Source of the DNA: CAYUNT01 sp964446285
GTDB taxonomy: Bacteria > Sumerlaeota > Sumerlaeia > SLMS01 > CAYUNT01
Direction: 5' to 3'
NCBI GenBank assembly: GCA_964446285.1
Contig: CAYUNT010000059.1
Span: 1 to 22,272, forward strand
Length of the DNA stretch: 22,272 nucleotides
Positions 15,828 through 22,272 of this stretch are shown here, piece by piece; the first letter of the stretch is position 1; each line of letters begins with the position of its first letter. Under the pieces are notes generated by a model that saw only the letters and a list, made by a program, of their open reading frames with translations, was not told the DNA's origin and searched no databases. The position numbers were made by a program, and so were the translations under genes.

Positions 15828-15907
15828 CCGCCAGAGGGAGCGCCCGGAAAATCAGGCGCGCTCTTCTCTCTCTGGCGCAATCGGCCGGCGATCTTTTCCG
15901 CCAGAGG
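15828..15907 (+). promoter_or_regulatory. Three-arm inverted repeat with two mutually exclusive stems
   Basis: CCGCCAGAGG occurs at 15828-15837 and again at 15898-15907. Between them CTCTGGCG (15870-15877) is complementary to the first eight core bases of either copy. The middle arm can therefore pair upstream or downstream but not both. The upstream stem encloses a second hairpin, GCGCC (15840-15844) with GGCGC (15855-15859). It lies between the lipoprotein stop (15810) and the 40-residue gene start (15960), so it could act as an RNA processing or attenuation element. Confidence 0.45.
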
Positions 15908-15959
15908 AATGCCACAGCCCATTCGTTTTCGACTTCATTCCTGCTGAGGGGACGCCCGC

Positions 15960-16082
15960 ATGGATCTATTTGGCCAGCTGCAACTCAACTATGTGTATAA
16001 GGTGGAATTGCTGGTTATACTGGCTGTGGTATTATTTGTCGTGTATGTTTGGTATGCTCTCGACGTTTTCAAAAAGCATTGA
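15960..16082 (+). CDS. 40-residue single-pass membrane microprotein
   Basis: ATG 15960 opens 40 codons ending with TGA at 16080-16082. GAGGGG lies about ten bases upstream as a ribosome-binding site. The product has a short polar N-terminus (MDLFGQLQLNYVYKVE), one hydrophobic helix rich in Leu and Val (about residues 17-34), and a C-terminal DVFKKH. It is far below routine gene-calling length. Supporting evidence is the ribosome-binding site, the clean amphipathic/hydrophobic layout, a position fitting between two genes of the cluster, and a 34-bp gap to the next gene. The soluble paralogue encoded next (16117) lacks the membrane anchor that its relative at 11971-12492 has, so this protein might supply it. 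Function is otherwise unknown. Confidence 0.7.
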   Translation: MDLFGQLQLNYVYKVELLVILAVVLFVVYVWYALDVFKKH

Positions 16083-16116
16083 CCTCTGACGCGCACAATC
16101 AGGCTGGATTGTTTTT

Positions 16117-16548
16117 ATGGCAAAGATACCGCTAGACGCTCCGGAATACAAGATCATCGCCTGCCGCGAGTATATTCAGCTGTGGCAGGAATACTTTCAC
16201 TTCTTCTCAGAGGAACTGGCCGAGAAGGCATTCAGCGAAGATGATGAGCGGCGATTTGGAGAACTGATTAATTCTCTGTCCGCCAAGCACTATCGCTTTA
16301 CGCAGCTTTCGGCCCCCCATTTCAAAGGGGGTCCGGACATTCTAAAAATACTCTGCGAAACGGTCAGTCTTTCATACCTGAAGACGCTTCCCGAGGCCGC
16401 TTTCAATAAATTGCAGGTGGACTGGCATACATCGTATTTGAATATGAACAAGGGACTTGGGAAGATTCTCGCTTTGATACCGCCGGACAAGATGCCCAAG
16501 GTGGAAGCCAATATCGCGCAGTTGCAGCAGCAGTCTCCGGCGCAATAG
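16117..16548 (+). CDS. Soluble helical protein, paralogue of 11971-12492
   Basis: This is a 143-residue protein with no signal peptide or membrane segment. It matches the N-terminal domain of the protein at 11971-12492: FSEDDERRF (39-47) against LTPEDEHEF, F-K-G-G-P-D-I-L-K-IL (69-79), VSLSYLKTLP (83-92) and Trp103-His104. It ends in a short Gln-rich tail. No recognised family. It is the last gene of the cluster, followed 8 bp after the stop by a weak terminator-like hairpin. Presumably cytoplasmic, it may associate with the membrane through the 40-residue protein encoded just before it, or dimerise with its tail-anchored paralogue. Both ideas are inference from gene order. Confidence 0.82.
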   Translation: MAKIPLDAPEYKIIACREYIQLWQEYFHFFSEELAEKAFSEDDERRFGELINSLSAKHYRFTQLSAPHFKGGPDILKILCETVSLSYLKTLPEAAFNKLQVDWHTSYLNMNKGLGKILALIPPDKMPKVEANIAQLQQQSPAQ

Positions 16549-16556
16549 GCGGCGGT

Positions 16557-16574
16557 ATCCGAATCACGGATTTT
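16557..16574 (+). terminator. Weak intrinsic terminator-like hairpin
   Basis: ATCCG (16557-16561) pairs with CGGAT (16567-16571) around a 5-nt loop, followed by three more T. It lies 8 bp past the stop of the last cluster gene. The stem is short, so the call is tentative. Confidence 0.3.
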
Positions 16575-16702
16575 GCAGCATTTTCGCCATAGAATTGGCC
16601 TCCAAGGGGCGCGGTATTTATTTTAAACGCGCAAGGCGGATTCAGGGATGGCGGCAAGAGAAAAAAATCAGCATAAAAGTTTGATTTTTATAAATTTCAA
16701 GC

Positions 16703-16732
16703 TTGACGCTGTTCAGAAATCCCCCCCATAAA
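16703..16732 (+). promoter_or_regulatory. Candidate smc promoter
   Basis: TTGACG (16703-16708) and CATAAA (16727-16732) are 18 bp apart. The 40 bp just upstream is unusually A/T-rich for this GC-rich region, like an UP element. It is the best sigma-70-type site in the gap before smc. Confidence 0.45.
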
Positions 16733-17017
16733 TTCGCAACCTGTGGTGGGATGATAGGGGAAGTTTGCGTTCCCTAACGTCCGCCAGCCCAATGCTTAAA
16801 GGCGGCTTGGGTTGCCGCCATATTCTCCGAGGCAAGGAGAGACTTTTCGACGACCTGACAACGGCGCCTTTCTCTGAGTCTGCGGACCCCTCTGCCGCTC
16901 CCCCTGAACCGGAAGACGGTCCCGTTCTCGCGAAAGACCTCAATATCGAGCCAATTGCCGCTGGACGTCCTGTAGCTCCTCACGCTGCCCATCCCGTTCC
17001 CGCGAAAGGCGCGCCTC

Positions 17018-20000
17018 ATGTTTTTCAAACGGCTGGAAATGGCCGGGTTCAAGAGCTTTGCCACCAAAACAACGGTGGAGTTCATGCCCGGCGTAACGGT
17101 TGTTGTCGGACCCAATGGCTGCGGAAAATCGAATGTGGCGGACAGCATCCGCTGGGTTCTGGGCGAGCAATCGGCCCGGAGCCTGCGTGGCGGACGCATG
17201 GGAGATGTGATTTTCAATGGGTCCGCTTCGCTCAAGGCGCTCGGATATGCGCAGGTGTCGCTTACGCTGAGCAATGAGGACCGGCGTCTTCCGCTGGATC
17301 AAAGCGAAGTCCAGATTACACGGCGGCTCTTCCGCACGGGCGAGAGCGAGTATCAACTGAACCGCGTAGATTGCCGCCTGAAGGACATTACGAATTTATT
17401 CCTCGATACGGGCGTGGGCCTCGATGCGTATTCGATCCTCGAACAGGGCCGCGTGGATCAGATCATCAACGCCAAGCCTGTCGAGCGCCGCGAGATTTTC
17501 GAAGAGGCCGCGGGGATCAGCAAATACAAGATGCGGCGCGATGAGGCGCTGCGGAAACTTTCGCGAACGCATGACGACTTGATTCGCCTGCGCGACATCA
17601 TTGTCGAGGTGGATCGCGCCTGCAATTCTCTGAAGCGCCAGGCGCAAAAGGCCGCCCGCTACCGCCGCCTCAAGGAACGCGAGCGCGACATCGAACAGCG
17701 TCTGCTTGTGCGGCGCGCCGAGGTGCTGCGCCAGGATCAGGAACGTCTGGAGGCGCAGTATCAGAAGGCCGAGGATTCTTTGCAGGCGCTTATCGCGCAG
17801 TTGGCCGAGATCGAGGGGAAACAAGCCGGGGAGCAAGGCCGCCAGCAGGAATTGCAAAAAGCACTCCACGAGACGCGAACCTTGCATTTTGCGATCCGTT
17901 CGGACCTGGAACGCGCGATGCACGATCGAGACATGGCGCGCGAGCGCATGGAATCGGCCCGCAAACGGCTGGGGGAAATTGAGCGCGAACTTGAATCGGC
18001 CCGCAGCCGCGCAGCCATTCTGATCCAGACGATCCAAAACCTGGCGGGCGAGGCGAAATCGCAGGAAAGTGCCCTGGCGGAAAAACGCGAAAATCTGGCG
18101 CAATTGAGCCGCCGTTACGAAGAGGTGCGCCGCGAGGGCGATTCGACCTCTTTGCGCGCCGGGCAGTTGCGCGGTGAGATTTCCGCCCTGACGCAGCGCC
18201 GCTTCGAGGTGGAAAACGAAGAGCACCTTGCGGCGCGGCTTCTTGAAACGCTCGAAAAGGAACTTCAAACGCTGGCGGAGCAATCGGCGGCTTATGTGGC
18301 CGAAGTGGAAGAAACGGCGCGAGCGCTCGATACGCGGCGCGCCGAGTCGGAAGAAATCGAGACAGCGCTTCGGACGCTCGGCGAGGAGCGAAAGGCTATC
18401 GAGGCGGAAATCGCGCGTTTCAACGCCGAACGGGGCGAGCTGCAAAAGAAACTCGAATCGCTGACCGATCTTCATCATCAGGCGCGGTCGCGTCTGGCGG
18501 CGCTGCGCGAACTCGAAGAGGCTTACGAGGGATATTACCGCGGCGTGAAAGAAGTTCTCAAGGCGTCGCGCGCGAACCGCCTGGCGGGAATCGTCGGCGC
18601 GGTGTCGTCGCTCATCCAGGTGCGCAAGGAACATGAAATCGCCATCGAAGTCGCGCTCGGAAGCCAGGTGCAGGACATCGTGACGGCAACCGTCGAAGAG
18701 GCCAAGGCTGCGATTGAATTCCTGAAGCGCGGCAACCTGGGGCGGGCGACATTTCTGCCGCTGGACTTCCTGGAGAGTGATCTGCGCGACGAATCGCTGC
18801 GTCCGCTGCTGGGGCGCGCGGGCGTTGTGGGATTTGCGCGCGAACTGGTCGGATACGAACCGCGGCTCGACATCGTGGCGCGTCATCTGTTTGGGACAAC
18901 GCTCGTGGTGAATGACATCGACGTGGCGATTGGCCTGAAACGCGAGGGGCATCGCACGCGGTTTGTGACGCTCGACGGCGAATTGGTGCACCCGCGCGGC
19001 GTGTTGACGGGCGGATCGGTGCAATCGCGCGGATTGCTCTCGCGCGTTCGCGAAATCCGCCAGCTCGAAGAAGACGTCAAGCGCACCGACGCGGAATTGG
19101 CCGAAATGCGCGCGAATCTGCAATCCACAAACGACCGGCTGAATGTGGCCTATGCGCGTTCGGCTGAGTTGCAGCAGCGCATCCACGAACAGGAACTGCG
19201 GCGAAACAGCGCGCTGAAGGACCTGGAAGCGGTGAATGCCGTGTTGCGCGAGCGGCGCAATCAACTGGCACAAACTGAAGCGCGGCAGGCGCGTCAGCGC
19301 GCCGAACGCGCGCGCCACGACGAGACGATTCAGCGCTGCCGCGACCTGAGCGGACAACTGGCCGTGCAGGTCGAGGAGAAAAAGGCGGAGTTGAGCGCGC
19401 TCGAAGGCGATCTGCGGCGGCGCCAGGAAGAGGTCGAGTCGCTCGGGCAGGCCGTGGCGGAGCGGCGCGTGGAAGTGACGTCGCTGGCGGAACGCCTGAC
19501 GGCGCTTCGCGAGAAAATCGGCGGGCTGGAAGGCGATTTGCAGACGGCGCGCGAGGATCAGGACGTAAAGGCCGCCGAGTCAGAGGAATTGAAAGAAGAC
19601 ATCGAGGTGCAGGCGGCGCGTGTTTTGGAATCCGAAGAGCGCATCGCGGAATTGACCCGGCGGGCCGAGGAGCAGGAACGGAGCATCTCGCTCCACTCGC
19701 ACGACCTCGAAACGCTGGAAGTGGAAATGCGGCGGATGAGCGCGCGAATTCAGGAACTGTCGCGCGACCGCAACGAACAGGACAACGAGGCGCGCGAGCA
19801 GGAATTGCGCTTGGCGGAAGTCCGGGCGCAGAGCGATTACATCGAACGCGAGGCACAGGAAAAGTTCGGTTTGGGCATAGCGCAGGTGCGCGAGGAGCTC
19901 GAAGCGCGTTGCCGCGCGGACCGCATCGAATCCGCCTCAGGATTCCGGATCGAGGAATCGGAAGAAGCGGGCGAAGAGGCGGGCGAGCCGGAAGCGGCGG

Positions 20001-20821
20001 CAACGGAAACGCAGACGGCAGGCGCGGATTTGGCTGGCGCGGAAATGGCAGCCGCGAGCGCGAGTGCCGAAGCGAAATCCGGCGCGGCTTCGAAAAACTC
20101 GGCGTCGGAAGAAGATTTGTCCGATCCAGGAGTATTGCGGCAACTGCTCGCGGAAGTGCGCGACAAACTCGCGCGCCTGGGCAATGTGAATACGACGGCC
20201 ATCGAGGAATATGAGGAAAAGCGGACGCGTCTGGAATTCCTTGCAACGCAGGAAAAAGACCTGAGCCAGGCAAAGCAATCGCTTGAAGATACGATCCGCA
20301 GCCTCGATCAAACGTGCGCACAGATGTTCCACGAGGCGTTCGGACAAATTCGCGAGAATTTTGTGAACACATTCCGGCGCCTCTTCAACGGCGGGCGGGC
20401 TGACCTGGTGCTTCAGGAACCGGAACCGGGGTCGGATCAGCTGGAGGCGGGCATCGAGATTCTGGCGCAGCCGCCAGGGAAAAAACTCCAGTCGATCACG
20501 CTGATGTCCGGCGGCGAAAAAGCGCTGACGGCGGTGGGGTTGCTCTTTGCGCTGTTCCTCCACAAGCCCAGCCCGTTCTGCATCCTGGACGAAATCGACG
20601 CGCCACTCGACGATGTGAACGTGGGCCGCTTCTGCGACATGCTGAAGGAATTCGCGAAGAACACGCAGTTCATCATCATCACGCACAATAAACTGTCGAT
20701 GTCGCTGGCCGACACGATTTATGGCGTGACGATGCAGGAACCGGGCGTTTCGAAGATTGTGTCTGTGAAATTCGAGGAAGCGGCGGCGGATCGGCTGCTT
20801 ACAGGGCAGGTTGCGGGCTGA
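17018..20821 (+). CDS. smc: Chromosome partition protein SMC
   Basis: This 1267-residue protein is the ATPase of the bacterial condensin complex that loads at parS/ParB and organises the chromosome with ScpA and ScpB. Walker A is GPNGCGKSN (31-39). Long coiled coils flank a hinge domain (about 505-680, including GIVGAVSSLIQV and the glycine-rich GVLTGGS). The C-terminal head has the signature LMSGGEKAL (1162-1170) and Walker B FCILDEIDAPLDD, with Asp1191 and Glu1192. It is longer than the usual 1150-1200 residues, mainly because of a Glu/Ala/Gly/Ser-rich insert at about 979-1035, just before RLGNVNTTAIEEYEE. ATG 17018 gives the standard N-terminus MFFKRLEMAGFKSF; GAAAGGCG upstream is a modest ribosome-binding site. 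The 3' end overlaps the convergent tilS gene by 23 bp. Confidence 0.97.
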   Translation: MFFKRLEMAGFKSFATKTTVEFMPGVTVVVGPNGCGKSNVADSIRWVLGEQSARSLRGGRMGDVIFNGSASLKALGYAQVSLTLSNEDRRLPLDQSEVQITRRLFRTGESEYQLNRVDCRLKDITNLFLDTGVGLDAYSILEQGRVDQIINAKPVERREIFEEAAGISKYKMRRDEALRKLSRTHDDLIRLRDIIVEVDRACNSLKRQAQKAARYRRLKERERDIEQRLLVRRAEVLRQDQERLEAQYQKAEDSLQALIAQLAEIEGKQAGEQGRQQELQKALHETRTLHFAIRSDLERAMHDRDMARERMESARKRLGEIERELESARSRAAILIQTIQNLAGEAKSQESALAEKRENLAQLSRRYEEVRREGDSTSLRAGQLRGEISALTQRRFEVENEEHLAARLLETLEKELQTLAEQSAAYVAEVEETARALDTRRAESEEIETALRTLGEERKAIEAEIARFNAERGELQKKLESLTDLHHQARSRLAALRELEEAYEGYYRGVKEVLKASRANRLAGIVGAVSSLIQVRKEHEIAIEVALGSQVQDIVTATVEEAKAAIEFLKRGNLGRATFLPLDFLESDLRDESLRPLLGRAGVVGFARELVGYEPRLDIVARHLFGTTLVVNDIDVAIGLKREGHRTRFVTLDGELVHPRGVLTGGSVQSRGLLSRVREIRQLEEDVKRTDAELAEMRANLQSTNDRLNVAYARSAELQQRIHEQELRRNSALKDLEAVNAVLRERRNQLAQTEARQARQRAERARHDETIQRCRDLSGQLAVQVEEKKAELSALEGDLRRRQEEVESLGQAVAERRVEVTSLAERLTALREKIGGLEGDLQTAREDQDVKAAESEELKEDIEVQAARVLESEERIAELTRRAEEQERSISLHSHDLETLEVEMRRMSARIQELSRDRNEQDNEAREQELRLAEVRAQSDYIEREAQEKFGLGIAQVREELEARCRADRIESASGFRIEESEEAGEEAGEPEAAATETQTAGADLAGAEMAAASASAEAKSGAASKNSASEEDLSDPGVLRQLLAEVRDKLARLGNVNTTAIEEYEEKRTRLEFLATQEKDLSQAKQSLEDTIRSLDQTCAQMFHEAFGQIRENFVNTFRRLFNGGRADLVLQEPEPGSDQLEAGIEILAQPPGKKLQSITLMSGGEKALTAVGLLFALFLHKPSPFCILDEIDAPLDDVNVGRFCDMLKEFAKNTQFIIITHNKLSMSLADTIYGVTMQEPGVSKIVSVKFEEAAADRLLTGQVAG

Positions 20822-22272
20822 TCGGCGGCGCGCCCTCATCCGCGGCGAAGTCTGCATCTATATCAAGATCGAAAACAAGAACCCGGCGGGTCTGGGGTGT
20901 GGCAAAGGCGCGGGCGGCGCGGCGAAATGGAAAGAGCCAAAGCGGACCGCGCACGTCGCAAAGAATCGGGATGTGCGGCCGGAGCAAGGCCGGAACGCCT
21001 GATTCCGCCAGGATTGCGGCGGCGGATTTGCGCCCGCCTTTGTGTTCGAGGGCAAGGCGGTCGGATTTCAGCGAAACGGCGCGCAAAATCAGGCGGCCTT
21101 CGATTTCGTCCGCATCAAAAACCGCGCGGCGTCCGCTTTTCAACGCGGCGCGCCAGCGTTCACGCCAATCGGCGGGAAGCAAAGCCGCATCGAGTATTTG
21201 CAGGCGAATCCGCGCGAGCAGAGGATGCATCGGCAGGCGCTTGGCTGCGCGCGCGCCTCTGCTGGGCAGCAGAATGGGAACTTCAACAGATTCCTGCGCG
21301 TCTCGCATAAGAATTGGAATTCCCCACAGAGATTTCCAATCGGCAAGCCAGCGGAAAATCAGGTCTTTTAGGATGCGGCTGGCTCCGGCTCGCGAAGTTT
21401 TGCCGGCGGCGGCCCGCGAAAAAATCTCAGCGGGACCTGCAAGAATCCATCGCCCGTCGGTCCAGGCGAGAAGGCTTGGAATAGAGTCCACCATGCGCTC
21501 AGTCCCATCTTTCGAGGCAGCGCAGGCGGCGCGTTCGAGATCGCGAAGGGCTTCGGCGGCCGGCGCGAGGGGAGATTGACGGATTTGCGCAATCCACTGG
21601 CGCAGGGCGTGGCGGCGGATGACGGCGGGCGCTTCAGAGAGGATGCGCCAATCGAGCGCCTGCGCTTTCGCAAAAACCTGCGCGGATGCCAGGATTTGCT
21701 CCTCATCCTTGGCGGGTTGCGCCGCGATATACGCAGCGGCTGGAGGGCGGGCGCGTTCGAGCAGCGCCGCGCCCTGGCGAAGGAGCTCATCCGCCTCTTC
21801 GCCGCAAACGAGCGCCGTGCGGGCCAGCGCCGCGACGCAGCCGGGGTCGCGCGCCTCAAGGAGCGGGAGAATCTCGGCGCGAAGCCAATTGCGTTTGAAT
21901 CGCGGATCGGCGTTCGTGGCGTCTTCGCGCCAGGCGGCGCCATCGGCAGCGAGAGCCTCGCGAATCTGCGCGCGCCGGATTCCCAGCATCGGGCGCAAAA
22001 CGGGAACCTCCTCCCACTCGCCGCGCGGGCGCATCGAGCCAAGCCCGGTCAGACCCGCGCCGCGAATCGCTTGCAGCAGCAATGTTTCCGCCAGGTCATC
22101 CTGATGGTGCGCGGTGACGATGGCGTCGCAGTCTTGCGCGCGGGCCAACGCAGCCAAAATCCCCCAGCGCGCCTGGCGCAAGCGGTCCTCAAGGGACGAG
22201 TTGTGAGTTGTGAGTTGTGAGTTGTGAGAAAGAGAGTGGTCAGTAATCAGTGGGCCGTGGGCGGAGCCAGGC
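20799..22272 (-). CDS. tilS: tRNA(Ile)-lysidine synthase, 5' end outside window
   Basis: The enzyme attaches lysine to C34 of the CAU-anticodon isoleucine tRNA so that it reads AUA. Visible parts are the end of the PP-loop ATPase domain with TAHHQDDLAETLLLQAIRG and GLGSMRPRG, the central domain with RREDATNADPRFKRNWLR-like sequence, and the C-terminal domain with GGRKSAAAILAESGVPALLRPHIPILCD. The ATP-binding SGGxDS motif is not in the window. A TTG at 22181 could be mistaken for a start, but the frame stays open upstream to the window edge and the protein would lack its catalytic motif, so the gene is partial here. Just upstream of the TTG the frame passes through a heptamer tandem repeat. 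It converges on smc with a 23-bp overlap of coding ends. Confidence 0.9.
   Translation of the reverse strand, partial: PGSAHGPLITDHSLSHNSQLTTHNSSLEDRLRQARWGILAALARAQDCDAIVTAHHQDDLAETLLLQAIRGAGLTGLGSMRPRGEWEEVPVLRPMLGIRRAQIREALAADGAAWREDATNADPRFKRNWLRAEILPLLEARDPGCVAALARTALVCGEEADELLRQGAALLERARPPAAAYIAAQPAKDEEQILASAQVFAKAQALDWRILSEAPAVIRRHALRQWIAQIRQSPLAPAAEALRDLERAACAASKDGTERMVDSIPSLLAWTDGRWILAGPAEIFSRAAAGKTSRAGASRILKDLIFRWLADWKSLWGIPILMRDAQESVEVPILLPSRGARAAKRLPMHPLLARIRLQILDAALLPADWRERWRAALKSGRRAVFDADEIEGRLILRAVSLKSDRLALEHKGGRKSAAAILAESGVPALLRPHIPILCDVRGPLWLFPFRRAARAFATPQTRRVLVFDLDIDADFAADEGAPPISPQPAL
22198..22228. repeat. Heptamer tandem repeat inside tilS
   Basis: GAGTTGT is repeated four times, followed by a further GAG. 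Next to it lies AGTGGTCAGTAATCAGTGG, which contains two CAGT units. Read on the minus strand the tract is in frame with tilS and encodes His-Asn-Ser-Gln-Leu-Thr-Thr-type residues. Heptamer repeats of this kind are usually intergenic in the genomes where they are known (e.g. cyanobacterial short tandem repeats). Confidence 0.85.

Larger units (their letters stand above)
16549..17017. other. Intergenic region and smc leader
   Basis: This 469-bp gap begins with the weak terminator, then an A/T-rich stretch (about 16660-16702) just upstream of a promoter, then a GC-rich leader of about 275 nt to the smc ATG. In the leader GGCGGC (16801-16806) and GCCGCC (16814-16819) form a 7-nt-loop hairpin. A plus-strand open frame crosses the leader but continues about 260 bp into smc and is not credible as a gene. 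Confidence 0.5.

Noticed and set aside
16765..17277. Plus-strand frame across the smc leader
   Set aside because: It runs about 260 bp into smc in another frame, and no family features are visible.
17396..19357. 653-codon minus-strand open frame inside smc
   Set aside because: Mirror of smc codon bias; composition rich in Arg, Gln, His, Phe and Leu with no motif.
22179..22181. TTG as the true start of tilS
   Set aside because: It would remove the ATP-binding half of the PP-loop domain, and the frame is open upstream to the window edge.

Overview
The window is GC-rich chromosomal DNA from a bacterium with a Gram-negative type envelope: it has an O-antigen ligase-type membrane protein, a polyprenyl-phosphate sugar transferase, a lipobox lipoprotein and a Sec-exported protein. 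No rRNA or tRNA gene was seen, so placement is weak. DUF507, a bacterial deoxyhypusine-synthase-like protein, long Thr/Ser/Pro tails and several intergenic palindrome families together suggest an uncultured or deep-branching phylum (Planctomycetes/Sumerlaeota-like). That is inference only.

Layout. 1-1686: one exopolysaccharide-initiating sugar transferase (+). 1759-3287: minus-strand genes for a YugP-type zinc metallopeptidase and, upstream of it, a zeta-toxin-like P-loop protein translationally coupled to a 52-residue partner. 3452-6517: a minus-strand operon of DUF507, a deoxyhypusine-synthase-like protein and an O-antigen ligase/polymerase. 6613-6757: a cluster of four same-architecture palindromes. 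6833-10192: a large secreted, probably carbohydrate-active protein (-). 10811-16548: a five-gene plus-strand cluster with no recognised function. 17018-20821: smc (+). 20799-22272: tilS (-), overlapping the smc end and running off the window.

The best candidate for an undescribed system is 10811-16548. It encodes an exported protein with NPYGGQ/NPYD repeats, a tail-anchored helical protein, a 1076-residue lipoprotein built of about ten helical-hairpin repeats, a 40-residue single-pass membrane protein, and a soluble paralogue of the tail-anchored protein. The two paralogues share an F-x(0-1)-G-G/D-I/IL core and a Trp-His pair. One carries its own membrane anchor, while the other sits next to the tiny membrane protein. 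I infer an envelope-associated complex that links the outer membrane, periplasm and inner membrane; its activity is unknown.

Other points of interest: a heptamer tandem repeat lies in frame inside tilS, SMC carries an acidic/Ala-rich insert beside its head domain, and a three-arm inverted-repeat switch-like sequence separates the big lipoprotein from the 40-residue gene.
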